Source: Gigantopelta aegis
Taxonomy: Eukaryota; Mollusca; Gastropoda; Neomphalida; Peltospiridae
Reading direction: 5' to 3'
Assembly: GCF_016097555.1 (NCBI RefSeq)
Contig: NC_054701.1
Coordinates: 4,851,890-4,915,889, forward strand
DNA: 64,000 nt
This document shows, one piece after another, positions 44,401-51,154 of the stretch. Within the stretch, counting starts at the first letter, position 1. Each line of letters opens with the position of its first letter. The notes under the pieces are model-generated. The model was not told the origin of the DNA. It was given only the letters and a program-made list of their open reading frames with translations, and did not search any database. A program made the position numbers and the translations under genes.

Positions 44401-45944
44401 AACAAATGTTGATACTCATGTCAGTTTCTGCTGTGAAGAGATTAAATACATGTCATCGTCTAATATTGACATTCTTCAAATACACCCATAAACCGGGCTG
44501 TTTCTCAATGTGTTGTGACCAGTCAAGCGTTGTTAATCCTCAGCCACATTCATTTCAGTTATGCCAGAAAATACTAATTAAATATTTTAACATAACGGCA
44601 CATTATCAACTACTTAATAATATCACGTTTTGAATGAAACATACAATGTTTTGTTAAACTTTATTACCGGAAGTAGTATTTTGATATAAAAATATTACGA
44701 TTAGAACGGAGTGAAAAATTCAGAATTTTTCCAATTGAAAGCGAAAACTGGTGAAACGTTAAAGGGACACACCCTAGTTACGTTTATTTGTTAACCATTA
44801 CGGCGTTGTTTTTCGCTATTAAACCCCATTTTTCACAAATAAAATTGCACTTTACTTACATTTTATTATTTAGAATACACATTTCCATTCACTTGAAGTG
44901 CTTTTTGGTAATCCTGATGTTTGTAAAACCACGAAATGCATTTTTTCACAAAACATGTTGTCGAGAAAAAACCGTTAAGCAAGCGAGGTCCAATCTATTT
45001 TTAATGTCACAGATGTTGGTATATCACGTGACCGTTATTATTTTGGTTTGGTTTGTTTTCTCGTGCACGATTTTTCTTCACAGTTCGTGAACATTTTCAG
45101 TAACAATAAAGTTCAGACAAGTAATTGTCTCAATACAAAACGTTACAAACCCTTAAAACCAATAATTTTGCTAAGTCTTACGATATCTGGAGAGGGGATA
45201 CAACCAGGACAGAACAGTTGGAACATGTCCAGGAGAGGTGAAACGAACACACCCCAAGTCTGTGAAATTTGTCGTGACGTAGGCATTGTTGTGCTTCTAC
45301 CGGTGACATCAGAATACTAACTTTCAAAATTATTTCAAGCAATTGGGACATGGGGATTCCCATGGTATTTATCGATATAAAACCTGCTTTTTCACTCCAT
45401 TTGATAAAAGCGTGATCTAAGTGTGTTACAGGTTTGTAGATTAACCAAATTATAATTTATTTTCGCTGGATGGAACTAGGGTGTGCGGCTTTAAGAATTT
45501 TTCCAATTGAAAGTGGAAACTGGTGAAACATTAAGAAATGTACCAATAAATGTTCACTTCGCCAATTTTTATCAAACTTCGCCCCTTTCTTCTGGGAAGG
45601 CAGAAGTCACTTCTACTTTTTCACTAGACTCTAGATTAGGGCCTGTTCATGTAAATTTCAATATACTGCATTCTTGAGCAATAATGTCCAATTTGTTTTT
45701 AATCTAATAGTGAAAACAAATAGCAATAGATAATTTCCACCCAGGACTACTGTGCTAATCTAGATCTTATGTTAGCTTCTGTGATTTTAAAATAAACCCT
45801 GTCTGTGTTGTCTTGTGATAGGAATCCAAGGTGTTCAGAAGATCAGGAGAGAAGCGGAAATTGTGTGATTTTAACTTTGATTCAAGACTGGGAATAGCAA
45901 GTTTGTTACATAAAAAACTGAATTCTGCAATAAATACATCTTAG
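23401..45944 (+). CDS. IHO1: IHO1/CCDC36-like meiotic double-strand-break platform protein (12 exons)
   Basis: Predicted protein of about 833 residues; human IHO1 has 594 as I recall. IHO1 is the animal Mer2-type protein; it binds HORMAD1 on meiotic axes and supports REC114-MEI4 and SPO11 activity. Matches to remembered human sequence: NVxxxKE-LLS at the N-terminus, SSELSQHSQFDF to SSLSDSQFLF, a PSIF-type motif, then a long helical coiled-coil region (about residues 125-345). A Ser/Lys-rich tail follows with a basic nuclear-localisation-like cluster MMKKKRKKKNS at about 583-593. The C-terminal KLCDFNFDSRLG resembles human NLLYDLGFDSS. All 11 junctions are phase-consistent. A possible polyA signal AATAAA is at 46145. 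Introns hold many transposons. Divergent from CIMIP7. Orthology is an inference from short motifs and gene order. Confidence 0.85.
23545..23925. repeat. CATC/CATT tetranucleotide repeat in IHO1 intron 1
   Basis: Degenerate CATC and CATT units in several blocks, with an AT-rich spacer containing TTTTAAAATACAT twice (near 23600 and 23729), which suggests tandem duplication of a larger unit. The open frames here are Ile/His/Pro/Ser low complexity. Confidence 0.9.
24034..24151 (+). CDS. IHO1: IHO1 exon 2
   Basis: 118 bp between ATTTAG and GTAAAT, encoding SSSELSQHSQFDFSQ and MFTQHSSGSQPE. It corresponds to the Ser/Phe-rich conserved N-terminal motif of IHO1. Confidence 0.85.
24510..24727 (+). 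CDS. IHO1: IHO1 exon 3
   Basis: 218 bp between TTTTCAG and GTGGTA, phase 0 to 2, encoding HSIFPGKRLSFYDKWKAKLP and ending NKAKAKERDE. It aligns by eye with the SIFxKYxxK and EEKKKRAKDK segments of the human protein. Confidence 0.85.
25535..25889. mobile_element. hAT-like MITE with 6-bp target duplication
   Basis: Starts CAGGGTTCGTACGG and ends TGTATGAACCCTG. The duplication TTTACA lies at 25529-25534 and 25890-25895. The interior has CTTGAAAAGTATGGAATTTT-type sequence, a widespread animal hAT MITE style. It lies in IHO1 intron 3. A related right end is near 62860-62886. Confidence 0.85.
26332..26515 (+). repeat. Dispersed 185-bp repeat, copy A
   Basis: Runs from CAGAGGGCGTATTCACT to GCATTCCTTTAA. 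It matches 47626-47815 in the same orientation, with shared blocks CACATTTAACCATTTTAT and AATGTGCATTATAT. It ends 42 bp before IHO1 exon 4. Confidence 0.8.
26557..26605 (+). CDS. IHO1: IHO1 exon 4
   Basis: 49 bp between TTTTTCAG and GTATCT, encoding RDLLQQVINTVQDCAKE, the start of the coiled coil. Phase 2 in, 0 out. Confidence 0.8.
26947..27034 (+). CDS. IHO1: IHO1 exon 5
   Basis: 88 bp between TTTTTCAG and a strong GTGAGA donor, encoding MKFTLHSVKEKLEY and KIEQTIS. Phase 0 in, 1 out. Part of the coiled coil. Confidence 0.85.
27035..28320 (+). other. IHO1 intron 5, nothing bounded
   Basis: AT-rich intron. A local inverted sequence near 27240-27290 (GAGAATGTCGCAGAG, ATTCTCCGCAGAAT) has no clear boundaries. 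Confidence 0.4.
28321..28530. mobile_element. MITE with about 35-bp inverted ends
   Basis: Left end CAGTCTACCAACTGCTAGCA then GAAAGTTGGC; right end GCCAACTTTCTGCTGGCAGA then TGGTAGGCTG. No frame. In IHO1 intron 5. Confidence 0.8.
28766..28869 (+). CDS. IHO1: IHO1 exon 6
   Basis: 104 bp between AAACAG and GTAGGT, encoding FLEDLCKYQDKMFESVLERD and HSLEVDIAA. A donor four bases downstream (GTATCT) would break the frame with exon 7, so GTAGGT is preferred. Confidence 0.82.
29151..29410 (+). CDS. IHO1: IHO1 exon 7
   Basis: 260 bp between ATTATTAG and GTTGAT, phase 0 to 2. It is strongly helical and Gln/Glu/Lys-rich (TEQQMKQCDHLYQTQEELL), coiled coil. Confidence 0.9.
29698..30026 (+). mobile_element. 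Full-length tRNA-derived SINE at the IHO1 exon 8 acceptor
   Basis: The head has pol III boxes (A-box-like TAGCCGAGTGG at 29706-29716, B-box GGGTCGATCCC near 29748). The body has CCAGTGCACCACGACTGG, TTTGCTGCTAATCGAAAAGA and GACAGCAGGTTTCCT. The tail is GTGTTGAGTGCATCATTAAA with TTTC repeats. The 13-bp duplication CTGTTATGTAGGG lies at 29685-29697 and 30027-30039. The right duplication contains the AG acceptor (30036-30037) and first bases of IHO1 exon 8. Confidence 0.95.
30038..31231 (+). CDS. IHO1: IHO1 exon 8 (large)
   Basis: 1,194 bp, phase 2 in and 2 out, from TTATGTAG to GTCAGT. It holds the end of the coiled coil (VLDEMATLQRELKRK, RNase-like motifs absent), the Ser-rich middle and the basic cluster. 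The acceptor lies inside a SINE target duplication. An open frame reads 36 bases into the intron before a stop. Confidence 0.92.
31232..31883 (+). other. IHO1 intron 8, 5' part, with a SINE tail fragment
   Basis: 31371-31430 holds CATCCAATAGCCAATG and GTGCTCTAGTGGTGTTGTTA, a SINE tail fragment like 14590. Otherwise nothing is recognised. Confidence 0.55.
31884..32661 (+). mobile_element. hAT-like non-autonomous element, copy 2 (5-bp duplication)
   Basis: Starts CAGGGTTTCCGCCAG and ends ATGAAACCCTG, with duplication ACATA at 31879-31883 and 32662-32666. Inverted relative to copy 1 at 17045. A palindromic-looking middle includes TTTCTTAGAAAATGTTATG. No transposase frame; the open frame at 31906-32193 is chance. 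Confidence 0.87.
32667..34087 (+). other. IHO1 intron 8, middle part, nothing bounded
   Basis: AT-rich. A short duplication near 33490-33565 repeats GGGCTAATGAAATSTAACTT. No exon was recognised. Confidence 0.45.
34088..34177. repeat. Hairpin with TTAGGG units in the loop
   Basis: Arms GGCAAGAGTTCCGATTGTTC (34088 on) and GACAATCGGAACTCTTTCC (to 34177) are inverted partners of about 28 bp. The loop contains TTAGGGTTAGGGTTAG, an interstitial telomere-like motif of under three units. Confidence 0.75.
34772..34949 (-). pseudogene. Last exon-like block of the transposase-like gene
   Basis: Follows an ATTTTGCAG acceptor. Encodes VEAVDDAGTELCFLRKMGQH; after one apparent frame break it continues FFNEILDIMPVPRIDGRGH to a stop at 34772-34774. 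The second half resembles the (I/V)xPxPxxxGR end of related proteins. Confidence 0.5.
35305..35392 (-). pseudogene. Exon-like block of the transposase-like gene
   Basis: Bounded by a CCTATGGCAG acceptor and a GTAAGT donor; encodes LTMKVGDFVRANILP and AAITKDKSFIGI. It joins in frame to the block at 34772-34949. Confidence 0.55.
35745..36385 (-). repeat. 27-bp minisatellite in frame with the transposase-like gene
   Basis: About 23 copies of a 27-bp unit (plus strand GGAGCTGGCAGTGGCATGGC then GTTGTCA). On the minus strand each unit encodes nine residues such as APDNAMPLP. A few units gain or lose bases, shifting the frame. It lies between the core and the C-terminal exons. Variant subtypes (CTGACAGTGG, CTGCAAGTGG) alternate in blocks, indicating repeated local duplication. 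Confidence 0.92.
36473..37523 (-). pseudogene. Core of the transposase-like gene
   Basis: The longest open block (to 37201) carries the three motif blocks MDFVENY, FFDGAPTQYK and HGKGPCD, in an order resembling DDE enzymes. The upstream block ends in a different frame near 37260, so one break lies between them unless an unseen intron does. No ATG with good context begins it. Confidence 0.6.
38553..38604 (+). CDS. IHO1: IHO1 exon 9
   Basis: 52 bp between TTTTTAG and GTAAAC, completing Arg and encoding YLTSRNKQFKSPEISFE. Phase 2 in, 0 out. It is flanked by a transposon starting 9 bp after the exon. Confidence 0.8.
38614..39558. mobile_element. TA-flanked non-autonomous DNA transposon next to IHO1 exon 9
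   Basis: Left end TGGCTGGTGCAAATAAG, right end CTTATTTGCACCAGGCCA, inverted partners with one extra base, flanked by TA at 38612-38613 and 39559-39560 (Tc1/mariner-like target). 945 bp with no transposase frame. The motif TGTCCCAACCATAACG occurs three times inside (about 39190, 39367, 39389). Confidence 0.75.
39561..42219 (+). other. IHO1 intron 9 with SINE fragments
   Basis: Mostly AT-rich. A SINE tail, GTGTTGAGTGCGTCGTTAAA then TAAAACAT, is at about 41275-41335 on plus. A minus-strand SINE fragment (CAGCAAGGGATTGTTTATA, ATGGGGATCGATCC) is at about 41570-41690. A TG microsatellite is at 41207-41225. Confidence 0.6.
42225..42490 (-). mobile_element. Degraded SINE, minus strand
   Basis: In antisense: tail GTTTAACAACACCACTAGAG, body CAGCAAGGGATCTTTTATAT and CCCACAGACAGGACAGCATA, head with GAGGTTTGATCCTACGACCC (B-box region). 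No clear target duplication. In IHO1 intron 9. Confidence 0.7.
42946..43057 (+). CDS. IHO1: IHO1 exon 10
   Basis: 112 bp between TTATTCCAG and GTTAGT, encoding DCSSRTSSPSLSITE and IRRKIRCKKDSPSIDLQF. A second frame is also open; the one given is the one that fits the phases of exons 9 and 11. Confidence 0.75.
43390..43520 (+). CDS. IHO1: IHO1 exon 11
   Basis: 131 bp between TTTTTAAAG and GTTAGT, encoding ASSLHHFSTSDETIGDILST and NERRQWNFQQNF. Phase 1 in, 0 out. The acceptor at 43388 is chosen over a later AG because only it keeps the frame. Confidence 0.8.
43797..43964. mobile_element. Tigger-type MITE
   Basis: Left end CAGTGAAACCAGTCTAAACA preceded by TA; right end TCTGGTTTAGACGGGTTTCA C. 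The right TA is lost. Same family style as 59670-59832. In IHO1 intron 11. Confidence 0.7.
44173..44237 (+). mobile_element. Very short 5'-truncated SINE with target duplication
   Basis: The SINE tail CATATAACCGTAAATAAAAT, GTGTTGAGTGCGTCGTTAAA and TTCCTTCCTT is flanked by CTTGTCGCTGTAT at 44160-44172 and 44238-44250. In IHO1 intron 11. Confidence 0.92.
44763..45490. mobile_element. TTAA-flanked non-autonomous element
   Basis: Left end AGGGACACACCCTAGTT, right end AACTAGGGTGTGCGGCT, flanked by TTAA (44759-44762, 45491-45494), as for piggyBac or Kolobok. 728 bp with no transposase frame. The whole is bracketed by a 41-bp imperfect direct repeat (44722-44762 and 45494-45534, three differences). 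Confidence 0.8.
45822..45944 (+). CDS. IHO1: IHO1 exon 12 (stop codon)
   Basis: 41 codons including TAG, after a TTGTGATAG acceptor. Encodes KVFRRSGEKRKLCDFNFDSR and LGIASLLHKKL. The C-terminus is the conserved end of IHO1, reported to bind HORMAD1. Confidence 0.85.
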   Translation, partial: ESKVFRRSGEKRKLCDFNFDSRLGIASLLHKKLNSAINTS

Positions 45945-47625
45945 TCCTTTCACGGTTGTATCCAAAATATCTTTCCGAAATATCACAATTATCAGTTTAC
46001 AGAAATAAGATATCAATTAGTTTTTCCTGTTACAATTTTATTAAAATTTTGATTGTTTTAAGAAATATAAAAATGTTTCGACTTTTAAAATGTACCCGTA
46101 ACCAATTTTAATATTAAAAGTTATTTTTACATTTATATGTTATAAATAAACATATTAATTGATCCCACCCATAATCTTTTCATAAATAATGTTCTTTAAT
46201 CCCATGTAAACAGTCACCTTAAGGATGAATAGACTCTTTTCAAGTAACAAGTTTTATGAAAACGACGAATTCATAAAATCTCACGTTGATTGTCAATATC
46301 AATATCAAAGATAGATGGGCTGCACAAAGACAGTAAATTTGTAGGCAACATCCACATGGAATATTAAAGAATATTTGCCTCAATGGATCATGTCCAGTCA
46401 TCCACTAAATATCTGATAAAAAAAAAAATTCTACTAGTAAATTAAATTATTGGCTGTAATTTTTTATGGGTATATAATTGAAGATATGTTTACATTTAAA
46501 GCAAAAATTAATAAATAATCTGGCAGGAAGCCACCATCATACATTTTTGAGATAGCACCTTTAATAATAATAAAAAAAAGTAATAAATAGTTATCCTGCA
46601 ATCACTGCATATATTGGCAACATATGATGAGTAGAATCAGTTTCTATATTTTTGGTCATGTTGCCTTTGTTATGATTGGCAAAAGAATGTTGACATTAAT
46701 AAAATAATATTAATAATAAAAAGATAGTATTATAAAATATATTATTTCAATAAAAACCATTTTGTTTTGGTGTATTCATATTCTAGGCGACAAATTATCT
46801 TGCTCAGGTCAAATAGAAAATACCTCTAAGCAGAGCCTCGCTGCATTCACCATTCTAACCTTTGTAGGATAAAGCTGATATTTTAGACAGTAACCAGTTA
46901 TCCTCCATTTAAAGGATAATAATCAGTTACTAATTAGCTTCAGTGAATGAATGTCAAGGGGCATAAAATAATTTTTATTACCCCAGCTATTTTTAAAACT
47001 TCACATTCAGTATTATTATGAAATAACTTTTCATTGTCATGAGTGACAAAAGAAATGTTTTCATAATGGACTTAAAACTTAAAGCTTGATAATATATAGT
47101 ATTCCAGTTTGACATTGTACTTATTAACCCAAGCCTAGGAACTGTTCTATGTGCTGATTATATAAAAACATACTTTTAACAAAACGAGAACCATGTGTAT
47201 ACACATTTACTTCATCCATTTAGTATGACATTCAACTGAATTATTTACTTAAAATTAAAGTGTGCGTGCCCATGTATCATTGTTCTTTGTTTACCAAGAT
47301 TTTGTTTACTGCAAAATATTTTATTTTCACAGGATTAAATTTTTAATGAAAATTAGTTAGTTTGTGAGCATTTATTTTTGCAATTTCCATTCCTCCAATA
47401 AGAAAAAATTAATTATCGATTCTGATGTTAATAATTTTGATGTTTATTGTTTTAAAAATACCGTAAGCTTATGCGAGGTGCTTAGGCTACCCTGTGCTCT
47501 TTTTTTGTAATCCTCAAACTTGTTATAAAAACTAAACCCATAAACAAAACGGAATTTGAAGGCGCAATGCTAGCGCAAGTTTGATTTAAACATTATTTAT
47601 TAGTTCAGTACAGTTTATGATTGAT
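45945..47625. other. Intergenic region between IHO1 and GTSE1, 5' part
   Basis: AT-rich. AATAAA at 46145-46150 is a candidate IHO1 polyA signal. No exon was recognised. Confidence 0.5.
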
Positions 47626-47815
47626 CAGAGGGCGTATTCACTTGGATAGTACAAAATAGCTGTGCCCGTTATATTTAATAGCCATCACATTTAACCATTT
47701 TATTAATTAAATATAAGATTATACTTGTTGATATTCAGCAATAATGTGCATTATATATTGTTGAATACTAGTATGCATACGAGCCAAAAGCCTTGCACGA
47801 GCATTCCTTTAATTT
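47626..47815 (+). repeat. Dispersed 185-bp repeat, copy B
   Basis: Same family and orientation as 26332-26515. The two are diverged by eye at roughly one base in six, so the insertions are not recent. Confidence 0.8.
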
Positions 47816-48289
47816 CACATGGAATTTATTTTCACAAATTTTATTCAAATGCGAAAATAAAGTATTTCACAGTATGTCAACAGTTCTCAGTAATTAGTAC
47901 TGCTAAGCAAAGATCAAGGTATGTGCCTTTTCATTGGTCGCAGACAACGGAACCCAAACAAATGATTGGGTAAATCAGTCATCACAATTCCTCAGTATGG
48001 TTATTAGTGCCTGTTTGGGTAATAAATATATTTATTATCCACATAGTTCAAGATATATGTACAGGGAAATAGAACTAGTATGACACACGACCTCGTTTTG
48101 GGAAGCGATGTCATAACATAATATGGTTTCCCCAGTCTTAGTTCTGTGCAATAGATTTACCAAAATGACGCAGTTTCGTTCCAGTTATGTTGGAAACATT
48201 TTAACATGGTCCTAGCTTGTTATTCATAAAAAATAACATTATATTTAATATGGATAATAAAGAAATTATTACACTTGCGTTTGAATTTT

Positions 48290-48380
48290 CCTGATTTTAC
48301 AAAACTAGTTTCAGGAGTTGTGTATTACCCTCTCTTGCTCGGGTAATACATTAATCCTGACACTCATTTCATAAAATCAG
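48290..48380. mobile_element. Imperfect hairpin element
   Basis: TCCTGATTTTACAAAACTAG and AGGAGTTGTGTATTACCC face GGGTAATACATTAATCCTG and TTTCATAAAATCA across a short CTCTTGCTC loop. Confidence 0.55.
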
Positions 48381-49952
48381 TATGACACCCAAGCTCGTAT
48401 AATAATTTCTTTTTTAGTGTGCATGTCATATAAATTTTTTTTATCAAATTGTGATGTCATATTTAGTACCAATAGTTATTTGTTAGTAACTACTAAAATG
48501 CCAAATATTATCTGTGGTGAGAAAATTAAAAAAATATTTGTCTCGTTATGAGTGACTGCTATAGTAATCATTTATTTATGCAATGGAATTGCACCATTTT
48601 CAATTTTATTGTTATTTTATTACTTGTTAAACTGAAATTGTCACGTTTAATAAATGACATACTTCTGTAATTTTGTTGTAGTTACTTTCTTCAAACTTGG
48701 TTCCATTTGAAATGAAACCATTTTTCTGGACTTCTCCAGTTGGAAAATGCGTCTGAGTATTATTTTCATACTGTATAATGAACAATTGTCAAATTCAGAA
48801 CCCAAGTAGTGAAGCTGAGGCATGTTTAGGAGATGAGTGCTTGCGTCACTGTTTAGACTGTTTCTTAAATCCAACATTTATAACTATTTGATACCAGTCA
48901 AATTCCCCACAAGCACTTGTCCTCCAGGACACACCATCGGTATATTTTACTGTTATTTACCAAAGATAACCAAACAGGTAAAGGTCATCTGGTTTTGACT
49001 GCTACATTTTTTAAATGTTGGTTGTTGAGTTATGTAAATTATGAGCTTAGTACTTTATCTTCCATTAATGACTTAACAGTTAACAAGAAAAACTACACAA
49101 ATAGCAATCATTAGTAGTGATTTATTTACATATAGATTACAGAAGCATGAAATAATGTAAATCATTAAACATTAGCAAATTTAGCAAGGCAAAATTTTAA
49201 GTCATAAAGTCAGTATATATTAGAATTTTAAGTCGTTAACTGTACTCGTTTTAATGTCACCAATAGGACATTTGTCTTACCATCACTAAATTCCAATAAT
49301 GCTAATATTTTATTATTTACAATACACAGTATAATTAATGCTTTGAAGACTAGATGTATGACCCAACTTGATATACCATGGATAAATTAACCTTGTTTCC
49401 AAAGTGTTATTACAACAAAAGTTCCTAATGAAGTAATCAAATAAAATCGGGTAGACAAACTTATTACAAAATAGGTGATAGCTAAATAGAAACAAAAATT
49501 AAATTTTTATTCAAATCTTTCTCTTTAATATGCACATTTGTGCCAATCATTTCAGAACTTGTAAATGCAATGAATCTGAGTATAATTTTGTGAATTTGAT
49601 AATCTGGAAAGAATTTTGTATTACTACCAATCAAAGATATTTACTTTTGCTATCTTCTATATTACCAAACTATTAAACTGGTTACACAGTTAAAACATGT
49701 ATTAGAAATAAAGGATTAATCACAGTAACAAATATTAATTATAATACTTGAATTCTTAATTTTCAAAGACATTAACTTCTGAACAAAATCTCATCAGCTT
49801 TTAAGCTGCAATCTCACCTCCCCATCTTATAACATTCACAATTGCAAAATATGGTCCAGACAAGAAAAACACCATACCATAATATGACTCTTAGATGGGC
49901 ATAAAAACCTGTTTAGACAGAAATTCAAGAACTAGTCTTTATATAATATATA

Positions 49953-50180
49953 GCCAGTGCACCATGACTGGTATACCAAAGGCCATGGTATGTGTTATCC
50001 TTTTCTGTGGGATGGTGCATATAAAAGATCCTTTGCTGCTAATCGAAGAGAGTAGCCCATGAAGTGGCGACAGCGGGTTTCCTCTCTCAATAACTGTGTG
50101 GTCCTTAACCATATGTCCGACACCATATAACCATAAATAAAATGTGCTGAGTGCGTCGTTAAATAAAACATTTCCTTCCT
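49953..50180 (+). mobile_element. 5'-truncated SINE with target duplication
   Basis: Begins at GCCAGTGCACCATGACTGG, with body CCTTTGCTGCTAATCGAAGA, GACAGCGGGTTTCCTCTCTC and the usual tail with TTCC repeats. The duplication, about TCTTTATATAATATATA, lies at 49936-49952 and from 50181. It lacks the tRNA head. Confidence 0.88.
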
Positions 50181-50596
50181 TCTTTATATATATATAAAAT
50201 ATCTTACATTTTCAGTGCAATCAAAGTATGTGATATTTTTCAGATCACATACTTAAAGAATTTGATAACTATGCAAATTAGATGTAAATTAGTCGAGGTC
50301 TCGGCACTAGGTTTATGGACATTTAAGCTAACGTACTTGGGTGACACTCCATGATTGACGTATGCATTCATAGTCATCAAATAAAAACATTTCAATGTCA
50401 ATTTGACACTTTATTTTGATGTAAGGACATCCAAAATGACGTCATTCGAGTTTGACATCATTTCCATTCAAAAATATACGGCACCACATATTCTTACGTC
50501 ATTTGAATATCTAGTAATGGCGGACTGGAATTAAAGTTGTGTGTACAGTTTACAAAAACATGTTGTATTAAGCTTGAGCTTATATGATAAAGAGAT

Positions 50597-50736
50597 TATT
50601 ATCCTTGTGTATTTCGGTATCGACAATATCATATATTAGGAATAAAAATAATGTAGTATGCTCGCCAGAGGCTCGCATAATACAATTTTTATTCCTAATA
50701 TATGATACTGATGATACCGAAAAACACTGGTAATAA
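50597..50736. mobile_element. Palindromic MITE
   Basis: Arms of about 52 bp: TTATTATCCTTGTGTATTTC and ATATTAGGAATAAAAAT on the left, ATTTTTATTCCTAATATAT and CCGAAAAACACTGGTAATAA on the right. Confidence 0.8.
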
Positions 50737-51016
50737 CCTCTATATATTATTTCTAGAGTTATTTTAGTAACATTTTATGCACTGATTATTAAAATATATA
50801 TATTTTTGGAAATATTTCACACAAATCCACCTAGATTCAGATGTTTAATGCTGACAATTTGATTTGCAGATTTGTGAAAATTTTTAGCCCTGTACCTGTT
50901 GCCTTGTCAATTGGGACATTGTCTACAGAATCTGTATTAAGGACAAGAAGTTATTGCTATCAAAATATAATCACAGATGAGCCACAATATACAATTTGGA
51001 GCTACAGACACACAGC

Positions 51017-51154
51017 CTAGTGATGTAAACTCATTCTTTTGGTGCACTGAAAATGCTGATCTGTGGAGTTGTGGCGATACCTTCTCACTGGCGACCAGAC
51101 TGAGCACGGTTTCTTGGGCACATCAGGAGTATTCTGAACTGGATGCTTCTGTGG
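51017..51154 (-). CDS. GTSE1: GTSE1 exon, last one found (end uncertain)
   Basis: Follows a TTGTTTTAG acceptor in phase 0. Encodes PQKHPVQNTPDVPKKPCSVW and SPVRRYRHNS. It either reads to a TAG at 51017-51019 or splices at GTGAGA after 51089 (phase 0). The SVWSPVRR piece resembles basic Ser-Pro stretches of GTSE1. Confidence 0.6.
   Translation of the reverse strand, partial: PQKHPVQNTPDVPKKPCSVWSPVRRYRHNSTDQHFQCTKRMSLHH

Noticed and set aside
48663-48770. Possible 108-bp minus-strand GTSE1 exon (ENNTQTHFPTGEVQ) with CATTATACAG acceptor and GTATGT donor
   Set aside because: Phase 0-0 would fit, but the pyrimidine tract is poor and no GTSE1 similarity is visible. RNA-seq would decide.
50893-50931. 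Possible minus-strand microexon (SVDNVPIDKAT) before GTACAG
   Set aside because: Needs phase 1 from the preceding exon, where only a very weak donor would supply it.
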